In this document: in pieces, positions 1 through 5,330 of the stretch
Numbering within the stretch: position 1 is the first letter of the stretch
Layout: each line of letters starts with the position of its first letter
Assembly (NCBI GenBank): GCA_031273835.1
Contig: JAISRD010000182.1
Coordinates: forward strand, 1-18,016
DNA: 18,016 bases
From: Treponema sp.
GTDB taxonomy: Bacteria; Spirochaetota; Spirochaetia; Treponematales; Breznakiellaceae
Direction of reading: 5' to 3'
Position numbers and translations under genes: made by a program
Notes under the pieces: generated by a model
The model's input: only the letters and a program-made list of their open reading frames with translations
Told to the model about the DNA's origin: nothing
The model's database searches: none

Positions 1-231
1 GGGAAGGACATTGTCATTGAGGAACGGAAACCGGAGGAGATCACCGAAATGTGGTACAGGGAACGGATGGCCCCGAAGGGGGTCAAGGTATTCAACCCCG
101 CCTTCGACGTAACGGATCACGATCTTGTTACCGCGTTTGTTACCGAATACGGCGTCGCCCGGCCCCCCTATACGGAAAGCTTTAAGGGTATTTTTGAGCG
201 AAAGGCCGGGGGAAAGCCCGCCCGGGCCTGA
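1..231 (+). CDS. mtnA: C-terminal part of MtnA-like 5-methylthioribose-1-phosphate isomerase (5' end outside window)
   Basis: The reading frame is open from base 1 to the TGA at 229-231, giving the last 76 residues. The segment IEERKPEEIT followed by NPAFDVTDHDLVTAFVTEYG and RPPY is the C-terminal signature of the MtnA / eIF2B-alpha-like isomerase superfamily. Family knowledge: MtnA converts 5-methylthioribose-1-phosphate to 5-methylthioribulose-1-phosphate in methylthioadenosine salvage. The related ribose-1,5-bisphosphate isomerase of archaeal AMP pathways shares the NPAFDVTP core and cannot be strictly excluded from this fragment. The gene lies 43 bp upstream of a transketolase-like gene and then an RLP gene, all on the plus strand, so an operon is likely. 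The final residues (ERKAGGKPARA) are a basic tail. Catalytic residues lie outside the window, so function is assigned only from the C-terminal signature and context. Confidence 0.8.
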   Translation, partial: GKDIVIEERKPEEITEMWYRERMAPKGVKVFNPAFDVTDHDLVTAFVTEYGVARPPYTESFKGIFERKAGGKPARA

Positions 232-260
232 ACGAAAAGGCCCGGGTCTGAATGATAAAA
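221..260. repeat. Imperfect 20-bp tandem duplication at the end of the mtnA-like gene
   Basis: Bases 221-240 (CCCGGGCCTGAACGAAAAGG) are followed directly by 241-260 (CCCGGGTCTGAATGATAAAA), identical at 15 of 20 positions. The first copy contains the TGA stop of the upstream gene and the second fills the short spacer before the ribosome binding site of the next gene. It looks like a small local duplication. CCCGGG is itself palindromic. No function is evident. Confidence 0.5.
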
Positions 261-274
261 GCCGCGGAGGAAAT

Positions 275-2173
275 ATGGGTTGGAAAGAAGACGCTGAAAA
301 AATGGCCGCCGGTATCAGGCGGCGCGTACTGGAACACACAAGGGCCTTTAACGGGGGTTACCTGAGCCAGGCCTGTTCTTCGGCGGAGATATTTGCCGCC
401 CTGTACACAAAAGTGCTCAAGCTCGCCGAACTTGAAAAGCCCCTTGAGCCCCGTCCCTTTGACAGGGTTCCCGGCCCGGATCATCCCGCGGTAACCGGGG
501 AAAATTTTAACGGGGCGGGAAGGGCGGACTGCGATTCCTTCATCCTCTCCCCGGCCCAGTACGCCCTGGTGCTTTACGCCGCCCTGGTCGAGGCGGGCCG
601 CATGGATGAAAGGGGTATGGAGGCCTACAATAAAGACGGCGGTACCGTGGAGATGATAGGGGCGGAACATTCCCCCGGCATGGAGGTAACCACCGGTTCC
701 CTGGGCCAGGGTATAAGCCAGGCCGCCGGCATAGCCCTGGCCCGCCGTATCAGGGGGGAGAGCGGCAGGGTGGTGCTCTTTTTAAGCGACGGCGAATGTG
801 AATCCGGCGAATTCTGGGAGGCGGTCCAGGCGGCCTCCTTCCATAAACTGGGGAATATCCTCGCCTATGTGGATGTGAACGGTTTCCAGTGCGACGGCAA
901 ACGGGATTCGGTCATGGAACTGGAACCCTTTGACCGGCGGCTTGAAAGTTTCGGCGCACGGGTCTTCCGTACCGGCGGCCACGACCTGGAGGAGCTTGTC
1001 CGGCTGGGGGAACTTCCCCCGGGGGAGACCCCCACCTTTATACTCTGCGACACCGATCCCGCCAGGGACATGGAGCTGATCAGGGACCGCTATCCCAAGT
1101 TCCACTACATACGCTTTAACCCCTCAGGCCAGGCCCCCTCGGGGGAGACCCCGAAGGGGGAGGCCTTTGAAATCCGCACGAAGGTACACGCGAAAAACCT
1201 TGTTGAATGGGGAGGCCGCCATCCCGATGCGTATGTGCTTTCTGCGGACCTTACCGGTTCCTGCGAGGCCGACGCGTTCCGCGACGCCTACCCCGGACGT
1301 TTTCTTTCCATGGGTATCGCGGAGCAGAACATGCTCTCCTTTGCCGGCGGCATGGCCCGGAAGGGGCTCGTCCCCCTGGTACATACCTTCGCGGTGTTCA
1401 TTTACCGCCGGGCCTATGATCAGATTGCCATGTCGGCGGCCTATCCCAATGTGCCGGTAAAGATGTTCGGCTTCCTCCCCGGGGTGCTCACCCCCGGCGG
1501 TGCGACCCACCAGGCCATCGAGGATATCGCGGTGATGCGGGCCCTTCCCAACATGACGATCTACGAACCGGGGGACGCTTCGGAGGTTGAGGCGGTCCTT
1601 GATATCGCCTACCGGACGCCGGGGCCCGTATACGTCCGCCAGCTCCGGGGGGAAGTGCCCGTCCTCTTCCCGGCGGAGGAAAAAATGGAGAGCGGGAAGT
1701 GCCGGAAGCTTTCATCGGGAGGGGACCTTACCCTTGTCAGCTCAGGGATCTGTACCGAAGAGGGGCTGCGCGCCGCGCTGGCCCTTAAGGAAAAGGGGCT
1801 TGCCCTGAGCCACTACCACGTCTCGACCCTCAAGCCCTTTAAGCAGCCTGAGATCACCGAGGCCATTGCCGCAAGCCGTTACGGCGCCCTGACCCTGGAA
1901 AACCACAGTACCCTGGGGGGCCTGGGCTCGATAATCGCCGAGGCCATGGCGGAGGCGGGTGTGCCAAAACCCCTGCGGCGCCTGGGCATACCCGATACCT
2001 TTGTCCACGGCGCAAGCCGCCGTTATCTGATGGGCGAATACGGCCTTGACGCCCTGGCCCTCATAGCCGCCGTGGAGCAGCTCACCGGTGAACGCTTCGG
2101 CATAGCCGGGGAAGATCTTGCCCGGACTTTTACCCCGGCGGTCCTCAGCGCCGCCAAGGCGGAAGCCCTGTAA
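275..2173 (+). CDS. Fused transketolase-like thiamine-diphosphate enzyme with altered active-site histidines
   Basis: The ATG at 275 was chosen over the longer open frame because it has a clear ribosome binding site (GCGGAGGAA, 261-273). The product has 632 residues. The N-terminal half carries the ThDP-binding region: EHSPGMEVTTGSLGQG (131-146), SDGE (171-174) and N202. The C-terminal half starts near 300 and has the catalytic glutamate in GIAEQN (E350) and the conserved histidine in ATHQAIED (H412), so both halves of a transketolase are fused. Two histidines usual in transketolases look replaced: the GHPG-like position reads NGGYLS (Y29) and the LSKGHA position reads LSPAQY (Q95). These lie near the donor substrate in yeast transketolase, so the donor may be unusual. 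It sits between mtnA-like and RLP genes, which suggests action on a modified ketose phosphate. Alternatives are an ordinary transketolase, an apulose-4-phosphate-type transketolase or a DXS-like enzyme. A polar linker (PSGQAPSGETPKGE, about 283-296) joins the halves. Confidence 0.85.
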   Translation: MGWKEDAEKMAAGIRRRVLEHTRAFNGGYLSQACSSAEIFAALYTKVLKLAELEKPLEPRPFDRVPGPDHPAVTGENFNGAGRADCDSFILSPAQYALVLYAALVEAGRMDERGMEAYNKDGGTVEMIGAEHSPGMEVTTGSLGQGISQAAGIALARRIRGESGRVVLFLSDGECESGEFWEAVQAASFHKLGNILAYVDVNGFQCDGKRDSVMELEPFDRRLESFGARVFRTGGHDLEELVRLGELPPGETPTFILCDTDPARDMELIRDRYPKFHYIRFNPSGQAPSGETPKGEAFEIRTKVHAKNLVEWGGRHPDAYVLSADLTGSCEADAFRDAYPGRFLSMGIAEQNMLSFAGGMARKGLVPLVHTFAVFIYRRAYDQIAMSAAYPNVPVKMFGFLPGVLTPGGATHQAIEDIAVMRALPNMTIYEPGDASEVEAVLDIAYRTPGPVYVRQLRGEVPVLFPAEEKMESGKCRKLSSGGDLTLVSSGICTEEGLRAALALKEKGLALSHYHVSTLKPFKQPEITEAIAASRYGALTLENHSTLGGLGSIIAEAMAEAGVPKPLRRLGIPDTFVHGASRRYLMGEYGLDALALIAAVEQLTGERFGIAGEDLARTFTPAVLSAAKAEAL

Positions 2174-2183
2174 CGGAGTAATC

Positions 2184-3353
2184 ATGTTTTTTCAAGGATA
2201 CGACGACGTCAAAACCCGGCGCCTCATAGGGGGGGAGCGTTTTACCGTTACCTACCGGCTTTCCGGGGATGAAAAGACCGCCGGGGCGGCGGCCCGGGAC
2301 ATCTGCGCGGAACAAACCGTGGAATTTCCCGTACCCTGCCTTCCTCCGGGGGCGATCCCCGGGGAACTGCTCGGCCGTATTGAGAGCTTCACCCGGGACG
2401 GGGCGGATTCCCCTGGGGAAAGCTGGCTTGCCAGGATAAGCTATGCCGCCGAAACCGCCGCCGGGGAATTCACCCAGTTCCTCAACGTGGTTTTCGGGAA
2501 TATCAGCATTAAACGGGGTATACAGGTCGCCGCCGTCGATCCGGGAAAGGCCCTGGGGGATCTGCTCAAGGGGCCGCGCTTCGGGGTTTCGGGCCTGCGG
2601 GAGCTCCTGGGGGTTCAGGACCGGCCCCTGGTTTTTTCCGCCATCAAACCCATGGGGCTTTCCGCCGGGGACATGGCGGAACTGGCGGGGAGCTTCGCCC
2701 TGGGGGGGGTGGATCTTATCAAGGACGATCACGGCCTTTCCAATCAGGTTTTCGCCCCCTTCGAGGAGCGGGTAAAGCGCTGCGCCGCCGCCGTGGCGGA
2801 TGCAAACGCCAAAACCGGGGGAAAAACCCTCTACCTCCCCAATGTCAGCGCCCCCCAGGAACAGCTCCTTGAAAGGGCCCTGCGGGCCAGGGAATGGGGC
2901 GCCGGGGGGGTGTTTTTGAATCCCGGCCTTACGGGCATCGACGCCCTGAGGGCGGTAACGGACAGGGCCGGCATACCGGTGTTCGCCCACCCCGCCTTTC
3001 TCGGTTCCTACGCGGTCAACCCCGACGGTATTTCCTGCGCGGTGATCTTCGGGACCCTCCTGCGCCTCGCCGGGGCGGACGCGGTGATCTTCCCCAACTA
3101 CGGCGGCCGCTTCCCCCTGAGCAAAGGGGAATGCCTTTCCATAGCCGCGGCCTGCCGCGCGGAATTGGGGGGCCGCCGCCGTAGTTTCCCCTGTCCCGCC
3201 GGGGGCATGGAACTGGACAAGATCGCCGATATGATCGCCGGCTACGGAAAGGACACCCTGATTCTTATAGGCGGCGGCCTTTTTACCATGGGGGGCGATC
3301 TCCTCTCCAACTGCCGCCGCTTCCTCGACGAGGCGGCCCGGCAGGAATTCTAA
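2184..3353 (+). CDS. RuBisCO-like protein (form IV), probable sugar-phosphate isomerase/enolase
   Basis: The ATG at 2184 follows CGGAG with good spacing, 10 bp after the transketolase stop, giving 389 residues, typical of the RuBisCO large-chain fold. Landmarks in order: AIKPMG (K155 = K175 of plant RuBisCO, M157 replaces K177), LIKDDHG (K180 = the carbamylated K201, D182 = D203, H183 replaces E204), FAHPAFLG (H269 = H294, P270 replaces R295), FPNYGGRF in place of loop 6 (no K334), PAGGM (339-342) and IGGG (362-365) phosphate-binding loops. Loss of several CO2-fixation residues rules out a genuine carboxylase. Form IV proteins act as MtnW enolase, as 5-methylthioribulose-1-phosphate isomerase (Rhodospirillum rubrum) or in apionate catabolism. 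The neighbouring mtnA-like gene favours the methylthioribulose role. A start at 2118 would overlap the previous gene and is unlikely. Subfamily is not settled from sequence alone. Confidence 0.9.
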   Translation: MFFQGYDDVKTRRLIGGERFTVTYRLSGDEKTAGAAARDICAEQTVEFPVPCLPPGAIPGELLGRIESFTRDGADSPGESWLARISYAAETAAGEFTQFLNVVFGNISIKRGIQVAAVDPGKALGDLLKGPRFGVSGLRELLGVQDRPLVFSAIKPMGLSAGDMAELAGSFALGGVDLIKDDHGLSNQVFAPFEERVKRCAAAVADANAKTGGKTLYLPNVSAPQEQLLERALRAREWGAGGVFLNPGLTGIDALRAVTDRAGIPVFAHPAFLGSYAVNPDGISCAVIFGTLLRLAGADAVIFPNYGGRFPLSKGECLSIAAACRAELGGRRRSFPCPAGGMELDKIADMIAGYGKDTLILIGGGLFTMGGDLLSNCRRFLDEAARQEF

Positions 3354-3423
3354 CCACCGACGGAAAGCACGAAAACTACGAAAATCTTGTTCGCAATCTT
3401 CCTTATCTTTTCCTTCGTGGTTA
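3351..3423. repeat. Imperfect inverted repeat spanning the RLP stop codon
   Basis: TAACCAC (3351-3357, including the TAA stop of the RLP gene) is the exact complement of GTGGTTA (3417-3423). Inside this the arms continue imperfectly (GACGGAAA against the complement of TTTTCCTTC). The arms are AT-rich and no T-run follows, so it is a poor intrinsic terminator. The wording resembles dispersed AACCACGAAG-type repeats found downstream of genes in many bacteria, but no second copy is visible in this window. Confidence 0.4.
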
Positions 3424-3511
3424 AAATTCCCCCCTGCGCGCTTAAATACGGGCCCCCCAACGGCTGGAAACGAAGGGGCCGATATGATATGGTATAAAAA
3501 TGGGGGCAGTG

Positions 3512-4675
3512 ATGACAAAGAAAGAAATCCCTACCGTGGCCGGGAAGAACCGCATAGTACGCCGTATTATAGACGCCCTTGTGGAACGGGATTCGTTTCT
3601 TCTCCTGGGCCACAAGGACCCCGACACGGACTGTATCGCCTCTCTGGTTGCCTTCGCCCTGCTGCTCAATAAACTCAATAAGGAAATTACGATTTTCCTT
3701 GCCGCCCCGGTGATGCCCCAGTTCAGCTATCTCCTGGCGATCTGCAAGTATAACGGCATCGGCATAAGTTACGGGACCCTCGGGGCCCCCGCCTCCTATT
3801 CCACGGTGGTGATCCTCGACACCCCCAAGCCGGACATGATCGCCCTGAACGGGGATATTGCCGCCCTCCTCGCCGCTCCGGGGGTGCTGAAGATAGAAAT
3901 CGACCACCACCTGGCCTCGGACGCCCAGTACGCCGGGGACGGGGATTACTGCCTGGTAAGCCAGGCCTCCAGTACCTGCGAGCTTATCGGCTACCTTATC
4001 CTAAAGATGTCCAAACAGGGGGAGCGCTTTAAGGGGACGGACTTTTTTACCCGGAACCTGGTTTTGGCGGTCCTCACGGGGATAGTGGGGGACAGCCAGA
4101 TGGGCAGGTACCTCAAGACCCGGAAGGAACGTTTTTACTATAAGCTTATCGGCAATATCTTTAACAAGCGGCTGGTGGAAAAAACCCTCAAGGGCAGCAA
4201 GAACCTTTCGACCATGGAGGCGGTTTTTGACGTGATCCGGAACTTTTCGGTTCAGGAAAAACACTGTTACGACGGTATTATGAAGCTGAAAAACAGCGCC
4301 TCCTCCATCCATTACATCTGCCTGGACGAGGGGCAGTCGGCGGAATTGTTTAAGACCTACGGGGCGGAGCTTATCGTCAATGTCTCCAAGGCCGCCGCGG
4401 ACAGCCTTGCCGAGGACTGTAAAAAGCTCGGCATGGTGGCCTATTACGACGACCCGGCCCTCTCGGGCTTTGTCCAGTTCCGCCTCCGCCGGAGCGCCTA
4501 TTACCTCCATACGGACCTCCGGGAGCTGCTGGCGGGCCTCAAGGTTGAAAACGGCGGCGGCCATCCGGGGGCCGTGGGGTTCCGCTACAAACGGGAGGAA
4601 ATCAAGGATATACGGAGCTTCACCGCGGATATAGTGGGCCGCATAGAGGCCCTGGTGGAAAGCGCCGGGCGTTGA
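3512..4675 (+). CDS. DHH/DHHA1 family phosphoesterase (NrnA-like)
   Basis: 387 residues from ATG 3512, which has GGGGG just upstream. An in-frame ATG at 3500 has no ribosome binding site. Catalytic DHH motifs are all present: GHKDPDTD (33-40), an aspartate in ILDTPKPD (D103), IDHH (130-133), GIVGDSQMG (190-198), and the C-terminal DHHA1 signature NGGGHPGAVGF (347-357). Family knowledge: such two-domain enzymes hydrolyse short oligonucleotides (nanoRNA), pAp, or linear and cyclic dinucleotides with Mn2+ in the cytoplasm. It is longer than Bacillus NrnA (about 310), with extra sequence between the domains near 205-255 (basic, helical). No transmembrane segment or PAS/GGDEF part is seen, so it is not a GdpP-type enzyme. 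The next recognised genes encode small proteins, so it may be monocistronic. Substrate cannot be decided from sequence. Confidence 0.85.
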   Translation: MTKKEIPTVAGKNRIVRRIIDALVERDSFLLLGHKDPDTDCIASLVAFALLLNKLNKEITIFLAAPVMPQFSYLLAICKYNGIGISYGTLGAPASYSTVVILDTPKPDMIALNGDIAALLAAPGVLKIEIDHHLASDAQYAGDGDYCLVSQASSTCELIGYLILKMSKQGERFKGTDFFTRNLVLAVLTGIVGDSQMGRYLKTRKERFYYKLIGNIFNKRLVEKTLKGSKNLSTMEAVFDVIRNFSVQEKHCYDGIMKLKNSASSIHYICLDEGQSAELFKTYGAELIVNVSKAAADSLAEDCKKLGMVAYYDDPALSGFVQFRLRRSAYYLHTDLRELLAGLKVENGGGHPGAVGFRYKREEIKDIRSFTADIVGRIEALVESAGR

Positions 4676-4683
4676 ATTCCCCA

Positions 4684-4698
4684 GCCGGCGGGTAAAAA
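4684..4698 (+). repeat. 15-bp direct repeat, left copy (GCCGGCGGGTAAAAA)
   Basis: Identical to 5188-5202. The two copies flank the small gene pair 4729-5168 and lie in the leaders of the small-gene pair and of the efflux operon. It could be a shared regulatory word or the boundary of a small gene cassette. Its core GGGTAAAAA also occurs in reverse at 5261-5269. Confidence 0.6.
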
Positions 4699-4700
4699 CG

Positions 4701-4715
4701 GGTATATTTGATACC
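4701..4715. promoter_or_regulatory. Operator-like inverted repeat GGTAT-N5-ATACC upstream of the small gene pair
   Basis: GGTAT (4701-4705), ATTTG, ATACC (4711-4715) is a perfect 5-5-5 inverted repeat 13 bp before the ATG at 4729. It overlaps a TATATT (4703-4708) that could serve as a -10 box, although no convincing -35 is seen. The size and position suit a repressor site. This is inference from symmetry only. Confidence 0.35.
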
Positions 4716-4728
4716 ATGGGGGTACTTT

Positions 4729-4983
4729 ATGTTGGTGAATGAGTATTATTTTTACAAGGCCCATCAGGAAGAGATCATAAACGGCCATATCGGGGACTAT
4801 GTTGTTATTAAGGGCAGCGCGGTTCTTGGGTACTATAAGAACATGATCGAAACCTTTGATGATATGGCAAAGAAACAGCAGGAACCCGGAACCTACGCGG
4901 TTAGAAAATGCCGTCCGGTGGGTGTGCCGGATATGTCCGTTACCGACCTGGATTATACCATAGTTCCCGCATGGACACATTAG
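4729..4983 (+). CDS. Small DUF5678-like protein
   Basis: 84 residues from ATG 4729, with GGGGG (4717-4722 region) as ribosome binding site. A TTG at 4708 would extend it by seven residues but lacks such a site. The pattern EYYFYKAHQEEIINGHIGDY, then VVIKG, YYKNMIETFDDM and EPGTYAVRKC, resembles the DUF5678-type small domains, in which a stretch like Y..(N/H)Q.ELV..Y.GKY.VIK precedes E.GTFL..C. No enzymatic function is known to me for that family. It overlaps the next small gene by 13 bp, suggesting translational coupling. Base composition is more AT-rich than the flanking genes, and the pair sits between two identical 15-bp repeats. No signal peptide or transmembrane segment. Function unknown. 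Confidence 0.75.
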   Translation: MLVNEYYFYKAHQEEIINGHIGDYVVIKGSAVLGYYKNMIETFDDMAKKQQEPGTYAVRKCRPVGVPDMSVTDLDYTIVPAWTH

Positions 4984-5168
4984 CGATTACCTTCAAAATG
5001 GACGGGCCGGACGGCAGGATCATCACGCCCCTGTCTATTCAACAGGCCGAAGATTATTGCAGAGGTGACTTTGCAATCAGTAACGGCGGGGGTAAAACCC
5101 TCATGTCCTTCCGTATTCCCGCCTCGAATATACCCGTCGATTTTTCAGCGGAAGATACTCTGTTGTAG
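4971..5168 (+). CDS. Small hypothetical protein coupled to the DUF5678-like gene
   Basis: 65 residues starting at ATG 4971, inside the end of the preceding gene (13-bp overlap, different frame). The upstream extension to 4908 is only the out-of-frame shadow of that gene. The sequence has mixed polar/hydrophobic character with MDTLAITFKMDGPDG, ISNGGGKTLMSFRIPASNIP and a terminal VDFSAEDTLL. I do not recognise a family. Small DUF5678-like genes are often followed by an aspartic-protease-like gene, but no D(T/S)G active-site motif is present here. Coupling and shared composition argue that the two small proteins work together, or are a toxin-antitoxin-like or cargo pair, but nothing in the sequence proves that. 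Confidence 0.6.
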   Translation: MDTLAITFKMDGPDGRIITPLSIQQAEDYCRGDFAISNGGGKTLMSFRIPASNIPVDFSAEDTLL

Positions 5169-5185
5169 ATCTTTGTCGGCTCCCC

Positions 5186-5208
5186 CCGCCGGCGGGTAAA
5201 AATTACCC
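5186..5208. repeat. Adjacent palindromes and right copy of the 15-bp direct repeat
   Basis: CCGCCGGCGG (5186-5195) is a perfect palindrome. Overlapping it, GGGTAA (5194-5199), AAA, TTACCC (5203-5208) is a perfect inverted repeat. GCCGGCGGGTAAAAA at 5188-5202 repeats 4684-4698. It lies 18 bp after the stop of the small gene. It could act as a transcript end hairpin, but no T-run follows directly. A regulatory role for the efflux operon is equally possible. Confidence 0.5.
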
Positions 5209-5234
5209 GGCGCAGGGTGATTTTTCCGGTTTGT

Positions 5235-5251
5235 TGTAACTTTTTGTTACA
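5235..5251. promoter_or_regulatory. 17-bp inverted repeat TGTAAC-N5-GTTACA, possible activator site
   Basis: Perfect 6-5-6 dyad (5235-5240 and 5246-5251) centred about 62 bp upstream of the -24 element of the putative sigma-54 promoter. The 6-5-6 architecture is that of NtrC-class enhancer-binding protein sites, and the location is compatible with an upstream activating sequence. It also forms part of a wider weak stem with the CCGG words at 5226-5229 and 5253-5256. Binding protein unknown. Confidence 0.45.
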
Positions 5252-5255
5252 GCCG

Positions 5256-5271
5256 GAGGGTTTTTACCCTC
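5256..5271. promoter_or_regulatory. Inverted repeat GAGGGT-N4-ACCCTC upstream of the efflux operon
   Basis: Perfect 6-bp arms (5256-5261 and 5266-5271) with a TTTT loop, directly following the 17-bp dyad. Its inside, GGGTTTTTACCC, is the reverse form of the GGGTAAAAA word found at 4690-4698 and 5194-5202. It could be a second operator or a small hairpin. Confidence 0.35.
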
Positions 5272-5303
5272 ATCAGACTTTATCCGGGGGCCTCTTTTCC
5301 GCT

Positions 5304-5320
5304 TGGCACGGTTTCTGCAT
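5304..5320 (+). promoter_or_regulatory. Putative sigma-54 (-24/-12) promoter for the efflux operon
   Basis: TGGCACG (5304-5310), four bases, then CTGCAT (5315-5320) matches the consensus TGGCACG-N4-TTGCAT with one mismatch. The GG (5305-5306) and GC (5317-5318) are separated by exactly ten bases, as required. The predicted transcription start is about 5330, one base before the ATG at 5331, which would give an almost leaderless message. That oddity lowers confidence, although two dyads upstream look like activator sites. Confidence 0.5.
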
Positions 5321-5330
5321 AATAGTAGCT

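Noticed and set aside
125..274. Upstream extension of the transketolase frame
   Set aside because: It overlaps the mtnA-like gene in another frame and has no ribosome binding site. ATG 275 has a strong one.
1012..1160. Repeated GGGGGAGACCCC words in the transketolase gene
   Set aside because: Two copies encode similar Pro-Gly-Glu-Thr-Pro loops. Codon bias in a GC-rich gene explains them.
2184..3353. Genuine RuBisCO carboxylase
   Set aside because: K177, E204, R295 and the loop 6 lysine equivalents are missing, and no phosphoribulokinase gene is seen.
2145..3518. 457-residue open frame on the minus strand opposite the RLP gene
   Set aside because: It is antisense to a well-supported gene. 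The translation is low-complexity Gly/Pro/Arg-rich with no motif, a GC-driven shadow frame.
4971..5168. Aspartic protease partner of a DUF5678-like gene
   Set aside because: No D(T/S)G catalytic motif and the protein is too short.
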